In this document: piece after piece, positions 1-7,859 of the stretch | How the letters are laid out: each line of letters begins with the position of its first letter | Position numbering within the stretch: position 1 is the first letter of the stretch | Origin: an uncultured Lachnospiraceae bacterium | GTDB taxonomy: Bacteria; Bacillota; Clostridia; Lachnospirales; Lachnospiraceae | NCBI GenBank assembly: GCA_910576895.1 | Contig: CAJTJZ010000013.1 | Coordinates: 22,327-45,365, forward strand | Direction: 5' to 3' | DNA length: 23,039 nt | Program-made: the position numbers and the translations under genes | Notes under the pieces: model-generated | The model's database searches: none | Told to the model about the DNA's origin: nothing | What the model saw: the letters and a program-made list of their open reading frames with translations, nothing else

Positions 1-1124
1 TTTTCTCCTTCATTCACTTCTACTTCACGATCTTTCGCACTAATATAACCAACCGTTACCGATTGTCCATATCCAAGAGCATTTCCAATAGCAACAACCA
101 TTTCTCCAAGTCTAACATTATCTGATTTTCCTAAAGAAGCAATTTTAATCTGATTTTTTGTATCTTTTTTCAAATCACTTTTTTGTACAGAAATTACAGC
201 AAGATCCGCCGCAGAATCTGTTCCTTTTGTTGTTGCTTTTGCTTTTTTCTCATCAATAAAGGTAATTTCAATATCATTAGCTCCTTCTACTACATGATTA
301 TTTGTAGCAATAAATAATTCATTCTCATTTTCTCCTATAAGAAAACCTGAACCACTGCCAATCGCATCTTGACTATACTTCTGTCCAAAATAATTATAAG
401 TATCCGTAACTGTACAGTCAATAGAAACCATACTTGCCATAGATTCTTCTGCAATATCAGAAATTATTGTATTACCGGAAATACTATTGCTTACAGAAGT
501 TCTGCCAATTGTTGAACTACCTGATTCTCCTTGTATTTTACTGAAATTAGAATTATTTTCATTATTACTAGAAAGCTGGTTTTCATTTTGCTCATTTTCA
601 ATCAAGGCAGTATTCCCCGGCTGAACAATCAACATATCAATTGCTTTTACGGTTGCTGCTACTGCAATACTAATTACAACAACAAGCCCTGCTATCATAA
701 TAACCTTCTTTGTCTTAGAACGAGACTTTTGTTTTTCTGGTATTTGATTATTATAAAATCCCTGATTATTTTCATAATTATAATTTTGCAGCCCATGTTG
801 TTGCTGCCCATAATTATTTTGATTTTCTGTTCCTTGTTCCCCCTGATGATATCCATAGTCAGGAGCTTGATAGGTTGCATTTTGTCCATAAGAATTTTCT
901 TGGTTGTATGCATTATTTTGATTATAGTAAGGATGATACTGATTTTGATTTTGTTGATCATTTTGATTATAGTAAGAATTATTTTGATTTTGCTGTATCT
1001 CTCCTTGTTGATGATCATGATTATAATCATATCCAAATGGAATTTGATTTTCATTCTCACTTGTATCAAAACCTTTATTTTCTGTTGATTCCGTTTCTTT
1101 TTTATTTTCAAATTCGTTTTCCAT
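1..1124 (-). CDS. htrA: HtrA/DegP-type membrane-anchored serine protease, C-terminus cut by window edge
   Basis: Extracytoplasmic trypsin-like protease of envelope quality control. The 374 visible residues show, in order: a cytoplasmic tail of about 130 residues very rich in Asn, Gln and Tyr; a basic stretch (KQKSRSKTKK, about 131-140); one membrane segment (about 141-158); a polar Asn/Ser linker; and the start of the protease domain from about 220. The catalytic His lies in ATNNHVVEGA (His277) and the catalytic Asp in DSAADLAVI (Asp307). The catalytic Ser (GNSGGP-type motif) and any PDZ domain would lie beyond position 1, so activity cannot be judged from this window. The ATG at 1124 has a GGGGGA ribosome-binding site about 8 nt upstream. 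The gene is transcribed away from the sugar transferase from a promoter at 1257-1285. The family assignment is firm. The N/Q/Y-rich tail is unusual in length; see findings. Confidence 0.93.
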   Translation of the reverse strand, partial: MENEFENKKETESTENKGFDTSENENQIPFGYDYNHDHQQGEIQQNQNNSYYNQNDQQNQNQYHPYYNQNNAYNQENSYGQNATYQAPDYGYHQGEQGTENQNNYGQQQHGLQNYNYENNQGFYNNQIPEKQKSRSKTKKVIMIAGLVVVISIAVAATVKAIDMLIVQPGNTALIENEQNENQLSSNNENNSNFSKIQGESGSSTIGRTSVSNSISGNTIISDIAEESMASMVSIDCTVTDTYNYFGQKYSQDAIGSGSGFLIGENENELFIATNNHVVEGANDIEITFIDEKKAKATTKGTDSAADLAVISVQKSDLKKDTKNQIKIASLGKSDNVRLGEMVVAIGNALGYGQSVTVGYISAKDREVEVNEGE

Positions 1125-1256
1125 ATCTTCTATCCCCCGTAATCTTTTTAAAGTTCCCCATACTCTAGCATAAAATTGTGTCCTGTCTGTGACGCTCTTA
1201 AAAACTATTTATAAATTCATACCTTGATAAATAAATCTTTATTACACTTGTTAGTA

Positions 1257-1285
1257 ATTGTAACTTATTTTCTTCTGCAAGTCAA
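1257..1285 (-). promoter_or_regulatory. Promoter of the htrA-like gene
   Basis: On the minus strand, -35 TTGACT (1285-1280) and -10 TACAAT (1262-1257) are separated by exactly 17 bp. Each box matches the sigma-A consensus at 5 of 6 bases. The implied leader is about 125 nt, with no structure I recognise. Confidence 0.7.
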
Positions 1286-1409
1286 TAAGCTTGTCATTTT
1301 GATATAGAAATTTATGACTTTTTTACTTACATTATTCACAAAATTTGCTATTTCAAAACTTTTTTCTATCTTACTATTTCATTTTAACAAATATTTCATA
1401 AATTTCCAC

Positions 1410-1438
1410 TTGCAGGAAAAGCCATGTTTTTGTATTAT
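1410..1438 (+). promoter_or_regulatory. Promoter of the sugar transferase
   Basis: -35 TTGCAG (1410-1415) and -10 TATTAT (1433-1438) are separated by 17 bp, with a TG directly before the -10. It predicts a transcript starting near 1445 and a leader of about 88 nt. Confidence 0.6.
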
Positions 1439-1463
1439 ATAGGAATGATTACCTTATACTATT

Positions 1464-1497
1464 GGATGGAAACTTTGTTTCCACTCACAAAGCGAGC
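1464..1497 (+). promoter_or_regulatory. Leader motif: small hairpin plus ACAAAGCGAGC
   Basis: A 6-bp hairpin, GGAAAC-TTT-GTTTCC (1468-1482), is followed by ACAAAGCGAGC (1487-1497), ending 35 nt before the ATG. A closely similar arrangement lies in the leader of the gene at 19717-20715: GGAT, an AAAC/GTTT hairpin, then ACAAAAGCGAGC ending 37 nt before its ATG. The function is unknown; a shared leader element or a small dispersed repeat would both fit. Confidence 0.4.
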
Positions 1498-1532
1498 ATT
1501 TCCTGTTAAAGAAAGGATGATTGGTATAAATT

Positions 1533-2954
1533 ATGATTAAATCAAATCAAAAAACTTTAAATATTATTCATGTTATTTTGGATGCAATCTTTGTTATGCT
1601 TTCCTTTTGGCTTTCCTTTCAATTTCGTTTTAATAAATTTTTCATTACAACAAAAATTATTCCTCCTCTTACTGCCTACAATCTTCCCTTCCATTGTTAT
1701 TATAAGATGATGTTTACCCTTGTTCCTGTTTATCTTCTGATTTACTATACCTGCAATCTCTATAATCCAAAACGTTCTCGCAGCCGCCGATTGGAACTAT
1801 TAGATTTATGTCGTGCAAATATTTTTGGTATTGCTTTTCTTAGTACTTATATTACTTTTATGCAAGTTCAGAATATGTCCCGTTGGTTTATTCTTTATTT
1901 TTTTATTACAAATCTTACCCTTGGTTTTGCTTTTCGGCGAGGACTTATTATGATTTTACGCCATTTTCGAAAAAAAGGCTATAATATTAAACATATCGTT
2001 ATTGTTGGTTATAGTCGTGCAGCAGAAGGCTATATTGATCGTATTTTAAAAAATCCGGAATGGGGCTATCAAATTCATGGCATTCTTGATGATAATAAAA
2101 AGCCCGGAGAATCTTATCGTGATATCAAAGTACTAGGAAAAATAGACAATTTATTTAAAATTTTGCCAAAAAATAAATTAGATGAAATTGTCATTACATT
2201 AAGTTTAAATGAATATCATAAATTAGAGCATATTGTTACTTTTTGTGAAAAATCAGGTGTTCATACAAGATTTGTACCAGATTATAATAATCTTATCCCA
2301 ACAACACCTTATATTGAAGACTTTAATGGGCTTCCTGTGATTAATATCCGTCATGTACCACTTTCTAGTCCAGTAAATAAATTTATTAAGCGTTTTATGG
2401 ATATTACTGGAAGCACAGTAGCTTTATTAATTGCTGCAATTCCTATGTTTATTGTTGCAATTATTATAAAAACAACTTCCAAAGGACCTTTAATTTATTC
2501 TCAAGTAAGAGTAGGACTTCATAATCGGGAATTTAAAATGTATAAATTTCGTTCTATGGCAGTTCAAGAAGAAACAGCAGAAAAAAAAGCATGGACTGTT
2601 AAAAATGATCCACGTGTAACACCAATTGGCAAATTTATTAGAAAAACAAGTATTGATGAACTTCCACAATTAATTAATGTATTAAAAGGAGATATGAGCC
2701 TCGTTGGCCCAAGACCAGAACGTCCTTTTTTTGTAGAGCAATTTAAAGAAGAAATTCCCCGTTATATGATTAAGCATCAAGTACGTCCCGGTATGACTGG
2801 CTGGGCACAAGTCAATGGCCTTCGTGGCGATACTTCGATTCCAAAAAGAATTGAACATGATCTTTATTATATTGAAAATTGGACAGCAGGACTTGATATT
2901 AAAATTTTATTTTTAACAGTATTTAAAGGATTTGTAAATCCAAATGCTTACTAA
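1533..2954 (+). CDS. Undecaprenyl-phosphate sugar phosphotransferase (WbaP/WcaJ-type polyprenyl glycosylphosphotransferase)
   Basis: Initiates lipid-linked polysaccharide synthesis by moving a sugar-1-phosphate from a nucleotide sugar to undecaprenyl phosphate at the inner face of the membrane. The 473 residues are full length for the family. Four N-terminal membrane segments (about 9-30, 58-76, 96-112, 118-137) are followed by a Rossmann-like middle domain (VIVGYSRAAEG, about 155-166). The C-terminal bacterial sugar transferase domain starts near 280 with a membrane-associated helix, then has VGLHNREFKMYKFRSM, the catalytic Asp-Glu pair in IDELPQLINVLKGDMSLVGPRPE (starting about 374) and RPGMTGWAQVNG. 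The sugar (glucose, galactose or an amino sugar) cannot be read from the sequence. The start context GGTATAAATTATG resembles that of parC. It is monocistronic as far as can be seen: parE has its own promoter. Confidence 0.93.
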   Translation: MIKSNQKTLNIIHVILDAIFVMLSFWLSFQFRFNKFFITTKIIPPLTAYNLPFHCYYKMMFTLVPVYLLIYYTCNLYNPKRSRSRRLELLDLCRANIFGIAFLSTYITFMQVQNMSRWFILYFFITNLTLGFAFRRGLIMILRHFRKKGYNIKHIVIVGYSRAAEGYIDRILKNPEWGYQIHGILDDNKKPGESYRDIKVLGKIDNLFKILPKNKLDEIVITLSLNEYHKLEHIVTFCEKSGVHTRFVPDYNNLIPTTPYIEDFNGLPVINIRHVPLSSPVNKFIKRFMDITGSTVALLIAAIPMFIVAIIIKTTSKGPLIYSQVRVGLHNREFKMYKFRSMAVQEETAEKKAWTVKNDPRVTPIGKFIRKTSIDELPQLINVLKGDMSLVGPRPERPFFVEQFKEEIPRYMIKHQVRPGMTGWAQVNGLRGDTSIPKRIEHDLYYIENWTAGLDIKILFLTVFKGFVNPNAY

Positions 2955-2970
2955 TTCTAAAAAATATAAG

Positions 2971-3028
2971 ATATCATTGCTCTTAAAATTTTATATAAAA
3001 TACCATTGCTTCCTAAAATATTTTTAAA
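2971..3028 (+). repeat. Imperfect 29-bp tandem repeat, two units
   Basis: Units 2971-2999 and 3000-3028 both follow the pattern ATA-CATTGCT-CTTAAAAT-TTTT-TAAA, with several mismatches. They lie in the AT-rich spacer just before the parE promoter. They could be a decayed duplication; no function is apparent. Confidence 0.35.
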
Positions 3029-3035
3029 ATACCTC

Positions 3036-3064
3036 TTGAATTTTATTTTCAAATCGTGTATGAT
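3036..3064 (+). promoter_or_regulatory. Promoter of parE-parC
   Basis: -35 TTGAAT (3036-3041) and -10 TATGAT (3059-3064) are separated by 17 bp. It predicts a leader of roughly 75 nt before the parE ATG. Confidence 0.6.
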
Positions 3065-3144
3065 TTTATATATTGTAAGAACAAGTGTTTGTTTTTTACA
3101 TAAAATAAAGAAGTAAGATATTTAGAAGAAATGGAGTAAATTCT

Positions 3145-5136
3145 ATGGAACAATATAATGGAAGTCAAATTGTAGTCCTAGAAGGACTGGAAGCCGTAAG
3201 AAAACGTCCCGGAATGTATATCGGAAGTACAGGACAGCGGGGACTTCATCATCTTATATGGGAAATTTTAGACAATGGCATTGATGAACATCTTGCTGGC
3301 TTTTGTACAGAAATTTCAATTACACTACAAAAGGATGGTGGAATTACCATTGCAGACAATGGGCGTGGCGTACCTGTTGATATCCACCCTACAAAACATA
3401 TTCCTACCGTTCGTGTTGTTTATACTATTTTACATGCGGGAGGAAAATTTGGTGCTGGTGCTTATAAAGTATCTGGCGGACTACATGGTGTTGGTGCTTC
3501 TGTTGTCAATGCACTTTCAAAAAAAATGAGCGTAGAAGTACGCCGAAATGGAAAAATTTACAAAGATGAATATATTAATGGTGGACATGCTATTCTTGCA
3601 CTTGATGAAAATGGAATGCTTCCTTCGATTGGAAACTGCCGAAAAAATGATACAGGAACAAAAGTTACTTTTTATCCTGATGATACTATTTTTGAATCTG
3701 TGGAATTTAAAACAGAAACCATTAAAAAGAAACTAAAAGAAATTGCCTATCTAAATAAAAATTTAAAAATTATATTTTATGATCAAAAAGAAGATAAAAC
3801 TTCTATTTATCAAGAAGCTTATGGAATCCAAAGTTTTGTAAGTTATATTAATCGTGATGCTACTATATTACATGATATGCCTATTTATATTGAAGGTACT
3901 TCTGGTGATATTGAAGTAGAAATTGCCTTTCAGTATACAACTGATTTTACAGAACAAATCAATGCTTACTGCAATCGTATCAATGTTGTTGACGGCGGTA
4001 CTTTAGTGACTGGTTTTAAAACAGCACTAACACGTGTTATGAACCAATATGCAAGAGAACTTGGTGTTTTAAAAGAAAAAGATGAAAACTTTGACGGAAA
4101 AGATATCCGAAATGGACTTGTTGTTATTATTTCTATCAAACATCCTGATCCACAATTTGAAGGCCAAACAAAGACAAAACTTGGAAATACGGATGCAAAA
4201 AGTGCTGTAGATGAAGTATTTAGCACACAAGTACAACACTACTTTGATAAAAATGTAGAAATTTTAAAAAAGATTTTGGAAAATGCTGCTCGTTCTTATA
4301 ATGCCAGAAAAGCAAGTGATAAAGCAAGAACGGCTGTTTTAAAACAATTAAATGATGTTGATACAAGAAGTAAGCTTGCAAGCTGTTCCTCTAAAAAACC
4401 AGAAGAATGCGAAGTTTATATTGTAGAAGGGGATTCTGCTGGTGGTACTGTTAAAACAGCTAGAAATAGAAAAACACAGGCAGTTCTTCCTCTACGTGGA
4501 AAAATTTTAAATGTAGAAAAAGCAACACTAGAAAAAATTCTTTTAAATAATGAAATTAAATCTATGATTGCTTCATTTGGCTGTGGTATTGGCGATGAAT
4601 TTGATATTACAAAACTTCGTTATGATAAAATTATTATCCTTACGGATGCTGATGTGGACGGTGCTCATATTAGTACACTTTTGCTGACTTTTTTTTATCG
4701 TTTTATGCCAGAGCTTATTAAAGAAGGAAAAATATATCGTGGCTTGCCGCCATTATATAAAGTTGAATATGAAATGATTGGAAAGACTGCAAAAACATCT
4801 ATGAATCAAATAAATACAAGCAATACTACAAAAGGAAAAAAGAAGGGGAAAAAACAGCTTTCCCAATATTTATTTAATGATTTTGAACTTGAAAAGTTTC
4901 GCAAAAATCAAAATTATAAAATTATTAATCTCCAACGTTACAAAGGACTTGGCGAAATGGATGCAGAACAACTTTGGGAAACTACACTTGATCCAGATTC
5001 ACGAATTTTAGCGAAAGTATCCATTTCTGATACTGTAGAAGCCGATGAAGTAACTTCTCTCCTTATGGGAAACAATGTTCCTCCACGCCGTGAATTTATT
5101 ATGTCAGAAGGAAAATATGCGAATGTAGATTTATAA
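3145..5136 (+). CDS. parE: DNA topoisomerase IV subunit B (type IIA topoisomerase ATPase/Toprim subunit)
   Basis: ATP-driven subunit of a heterotetrameric type IIA topoisomerase that works with the product of the next gene. The order is GHKL ATPase domain (LDNGIDEHLAGF near residue 41; NGRGVPVDIHP; GLHGVGASVVNALS), transducer domain, Toprim domain with EGDSAGG (428-434) and the Mg-binding DADVD (501-505), then the C-terminal QRYKGLGEM motif (597-605). Length (663) is normal. A Lys/Asn/Ser/Thr-rich insert of about 30 residues (near 548-578) lies between Toprim and the C-terminal tail. The ATG at 3145 is preceded by GGAGTAAATTCT. It is 19 bp from parC, so the two are co-transcribed. Gyrase B and ParE are close homologues; the ParE call rests mainly on its partner lacking a GyrA box. 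Confidence 0.88.
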   Translation: MEQYNGSQIVVLEGLEAVRKRPGMYIGSTGQRGLHHLIWEILDNGIDEHLAGFCTEISITLQKDGGITIADNGRGVPVDIHPTKHIPTVRVVYTILHAGGKFGAGAYKVSGGLHGVGASVVNALSKKMSVEVRRNGKIYKDEYINGGHAILALDENGMLPSIGNCRKNDTGTKVTFYPDDTIFESVEFKTETIKKKLKEIAYLNKNLKIIFYDQKEDKTSIYQEAYGIQSFVSYINRDATILHDMPIYIEGTSGDIEVEIAFQYTTDFTEQINAYCNRINVVDGGTLVTGFKTALTRVMNQYARELGVLKEKDENFDGKDIRNGLVVIISIKHPDPQFEGQTKTKLGNTDAKSAVDEVFSTQVQHYFDKNVEILKKILENAARSYNARKASDKARTAVLKQLNDVDTRSKLASCSSKKPEECEVYIVEGDSAGGTVKTARNRKTQAVLPLRGKILNVEKATLEKILLNNEIKSMIASFGCGIGDEFDITKLRYDKIIILTDADVDGAHISTLLLTFFYRFMPELIKEGKIYRGLPPLYKVEYEMIGKTAKTSMNQINTSNTTKGKKKGKKQLSQYLFNDFELEKFRKNQNYKIINLQRYKGLGEMDAEQLWETTLDPDSRILAKVSISDTVEADEVTSLLMGNNVPPRREFIMSEGKYANVDL

Positions 5137-5155
5137 GAAAGGCTTGGTGTAAATT

Positions 5156-7405
5156 ATGCTGACGAAACAGCCGCAAAATATGATTGAACTTGACTTTGCA
5201 GAAGAAATGAAAAACTCCTATCGTGATTATGCTATGAGTGTTATTATAGAACGAGCTCTGCCAGATATCCGCGATGGATTAAAACCTGTACAACGCCGTA
5301 TTCTTTTTGCTATGAATGAGCTTGGACTTGATCCAAAAAAACCACATAGAAAGAGTGCTCGTATTGTTGGTGATACTATGGGTAAATATCACCCTCATGG
5401 AGATAGTTCCATTTACGATGCCCTAGTACATCTAGCAGAAGATTATTCCCTATCGATTCCCCTTGTTGACGGACATGGAAATTTTGGTTCTATTGATGGG
5501 GATCGTCCTGCTGCTATGCGTTATACAGAAGCACGTCTTTCTGAAGGTGCTATGACATTACTTCATAATCTTGATAAAGATTTGGTGGAATTTATGCCAA
5601 ATTTCGATAATAGCGAAAAAGAACCTATGGTTTTACCTGCTAGTATTCCCAATCTTTTAATTAATGGCACTACAGGAATTGCTGTTGGTATGACTACTTC
5701 TATTCCGCCACATAATCCGGGGGAAATTATAGATGGTGTTATTTCTTATATGGATGTACCAAATATTACCAATGAACAGCTTATGCTTTGTATTCCCGGT
5801 CCAGATTTTCCAACAGGAGGTATTATTACAAATCCTGATGATATTCCTGCCATTTATGCTTCTGGTGAAGGTCGTCTGCGGATTCGTGCAAAATGTGAAA
5901 TAGAAGATAGCGATTATGGCAGAAAAAATATTATTATTACAGAAATTCCTTATACTATGGCAGGTAATAAAACAAAACTAGTAGAAAGTCTTGTTTCTAT
6001 GATGAAAGATAAAGTTTTTGATGAAATTTATGATGTACGTGATGAATCTTCTAAAGAAGGGATTCGTATTGTAATTGAAGTCAAAAAAGATCGTGATATT
6101 GAAAATCTTCTCAATGGGCTTTATAAAAAAACACCGCTAGAAGATACTTTAAGCATTAATCTTCTTGCAATCAAAGAAAAGCAGCCAATTGTATTTGATT
6201 TAAAATCTATGATTGGCGAATTTGTGACTTTTCAGGAGGAATTATATACAAAAGAATATCATCATCTTTTAAAAAAGGCAGAAAATCGTTTAGAAATTGT
6301 AAATGGACTTATCAAAGCTACCGATGTGATTGATTTAATTATTGAAATTTTACGTGGTTCAAATACGATTGCTCAAACAAAAAACTGTCTTATTCATGGT
6401 GATATTAGTGAAATTACATTAAAAAGTGCTGCATCGAAAAAAAAGGCATCCAAACTTAATTTTACAGAACGACAAGCAGATGCTATCCTTGCTATGCCGC
6501 TTAGCCGCCTTATTGGATTAGAAATTTTAAAACTACATGAAGAAAGTGAAACATTATTAAAATCAATTGAAGATTATGAGAAAATACTTCATAATAAAAA
6601 AGAACTTCATAAAGTAATTAAAAAACGCCTGAAAGAATATAAAAAACAATTTTCACGTCCAAGACGTACCCGCCTTATGGCTATGACAAATCAAGATTAT
6701 ATTGAGGAATTTAAAGAAGAAGATCTTGTTATTTTAATTGATAAATTTGGCTATACAAAATGTATTGATAGTAATAGTTACAGCCGTATGAGCGAAGAAA
6801 ATCAAAAAGAATTTCAACATATCATTTCTATGAAAAATACAGATAAGCTCTGTCTTTTTACAATACAAGGAAATATGTATCAAATCAAAGCCTCTGCAAT
6901 TCCACGTTGTCGTGCAAGGGATAAAGGTGTTTTATTACAAAGCCTATGTAAACTTGGACAAGAGGAAATTATACTTTATACAAACTTTGAAACATTATTT
7001 GAATCACAGCTTCTTTTTGTAACAGAACATGGCTATATTAAAAAAGTATCTGGTGCAGAATTTGAATCTGTCCGCTCTGTTATCGCATCTACAAAACTTG
7101 AAAAAGAGGATAAACTTGCAGGACTTGCTATGCTATCTGCAAAAGAAACATTAGAAAATAATCATAAAATCATTTTAATTACAAAAAAGAAATTAACGCT
7201 TGGTTTTTCTTTAGAAGAAGTTCCAGAAATGAAAAAAAGTGGACGAGGTGTAAAAGCGATCCAATTAAATGATGGTGATATCATTGATTTTGCCATCTGT
7301 GTATCACTAACACAAGAATCTTTTCTATTTCATGAAAAGAAATACCCTGTGAAAAAGATTAAAATGCGAAAACGTGGAGCAAAAGGAGAAAAAACTTCTT
7401 TATAG
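5156..7405 (+). CDS. parC: DNA topoisomerase IV subunit A (breakage-reunion subunit)
   Basis: DNA-cutting subunit that decatenates or relaxes DNA with ParE. The winged-helix/tower core has the active-site Tyr123 in AMRYTEARL, and HPHGDSSIYDAL carries the Ser and Asp that in other bacteria form the quinolone-resistance region; both have the ancestral (susceptible-type) identity. A coiled-coil stretch rich in Lys/Glu (about 365-500) is followed by a C-terminal beta-pinwheel-like region from about 520. No QRRGGKG-type GyrA box is seen where gyrase would have it, and at 749 residues the protein is shorter than typical GyrA. Both points favour topoisomerase IV over gyrase. The start has the context GGTGTAAATTATG. 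A terminator follows at 7426-7461. Confidence 0.87.
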   Translation: MLTKQPQNMIELDFAEEMKNSYRDYAMSVIIERALPDIRDGLKPVQRRILFAMNELGLDPKKPHRKSARIVGDTMGKYHPHGDSSIYDALVHLAEDYSLSIPLVDGHGNFGSIDGDRPAAMRYTEARLSEGAMTLLHNLDKDLVEFMPNFDNSEKEPMVLPASIPNLLINGTTGIAVGMTTSIPPHNPGEIIDGVISYMDVPNITNEQLMLCIPGPDFPTGGIITNPDDIPAIYASGEGRLRIRAKCEIEDSDYGRKNIIITEIPYTMAGNKTKLVESLVSMMKDKVFDEIYDVRDESSKEGIRIVIEVKKDRDIENLLNGLYKKTPLEDTLSINLLAIKEKQPIVFDLKSMIGEFVTFQEELYTKEYHHLLKKAENRLEIVNGLIKATDVIDLIIEILRGSNTIAQTKNCLIHGDISEITLKSAASKKKASKLNFTERQADAILAMPLSRLIGLEILKLHEESETLLKSIEDYEKILHNKKELHKVIKKRLKEYKKQFSRPRRTRLMAMTNQDYIEEFKEEDLVILIDKFGYTKCIDSNSYSRMSEENQKEFQHIISMKNTDKLCLFTIQGNMYQIKASAIPRCRARDKGVLLQSLCKLGQEEIILYTNFETLFESQLLFVTEHGYIKKVSGAEFESVRSVIASTKLEKEDKLAGLAMLSAKETLENNHKIILITKKKLTLGFSLEEVPEMKKSGRGVKAIQLNDGDIIDFAICVSLTQESFLFHEKKYPVKKIKMRKRGAKGEKTSL

Positions 7406-7425
7406 AAAATCAAAAAAATTAATGG

Positions 7426-7461
7426 AAAAAAGCCTTTGGAAAGTTACCAAAGACTTTTTTT
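7426..7461. terminator. Bidirectional intrinsic terminator between parC and the small membrane protein gene
   Basis: The stem CTTTGG (7434-7439) pairs with CCAAAG (7447-7452) over a 7-nt loop. After one mismatch it extends through AAAAAG/CTTTTT, giving a U tract on both strands. It serves parC from the left and the minus-strand operon ending at 7477 from the right. Confidence 0.85.
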
Positions 7462-7476
7462 ATGATCCTTATTATA

Positions 7477-7815
7477 TTAGTGAACATGACGAGATCGATA
7501 CTTATTCTCTATCACAGTCACATAGACAACCATAGCAAGAATAGATTCTACCATAGTTCCTAATACAGTAATAATAATCCATGATGAATTCTGTTTTGCA
7601 AGTAAAGGAATCCCAAATAGAATTAGTAATATGCCATAAATAATCCAAAGTTTTCCAACAGCTCTATTATATTTTGGCACATCTTTTTCCTCTACGGGAA
7701 TATTTTTTGCATTTGCCCAAAAACCAAAAGGAACGGTCGTTTTTGCTGTACAGTCAAAAATTCCCATAGCGATAAATGCAATTCCAACAAATAGCCAGAT
7801 AACAAATCCTATCAT
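7477..7815 (-). CDS. Small membrane protein of unknown function (112 aa, three predicted membrane segments)
   Basis: I do not recognise a named family with certainty. The sequence shows three hydrophobic segments (about 2-22, 55-72, 80-102 counted from this start) separated by a polar loop containing FGFWANAK and VPKYNRAVGKLW, and ends in a basic tail (NKYRSRHVH). The reading frame can be extended to a GTG at 7824, but that codon lies directly on the ribosome-binding site. AAGGGG is placed about 8 nt before the ATG at 7815, so I use the ATG. It is the last gene of the Panacea-lysA operon, 44 bp after lysA, with a terminator downstream. Nothing links it to lysine synthesis beyond position. Confidence 0.75.
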   Translation of the reverse strand: MIGFVIWLFVGIAFIAMGIFDCTAKTTVPFGFWANAKNIPVEEKDVPKYNRAVGKLWIIYGILLILFGIPLLAKQNSSWIIITVLGTMVESILAMVVYVTVIENKYRSRHVH

Positions 7816-7859
7816 TTCCGTCACCCCTTAGAGTACAATTACCATTACAATTTTATAAT

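Larger units (their letters stand above)
1125..1532. other. Divergent intergenic region (408 bp) between htrA and sugar transferase
   Basis: This stretch is AT-rich and holds one good promoter per strand: one reading left into htrA (1257-1285) and one reading right into the sugar transferase (1410-1438). The htrA leader is about 125 nt and the sugar transferase leader about 88 nt. The latter contains a small hairpin and an ACAAAGCGAGC motif shared with the leader near 20753. I see no terminator and no convincing small gene here. Confidence 0.6.

Noticed and set aside
531..1168. Several open frames overlapping the htrA 5' part on both strands
   Set aside because: They are dominated by Ile/Leu/Phe or Lys/Ile strings, typical shadows of an N/Q/Y-rich coding repeat. 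The minus frame starting at 1124 continues through a proper membrane segment into protease motifs.
3145..7405. Calling the pair gyrB-gyrA
   Set aside because: The A subunit lacks a recognisable GyrA box and is short. Topoisomerase IV is the better reading, though the families are close.
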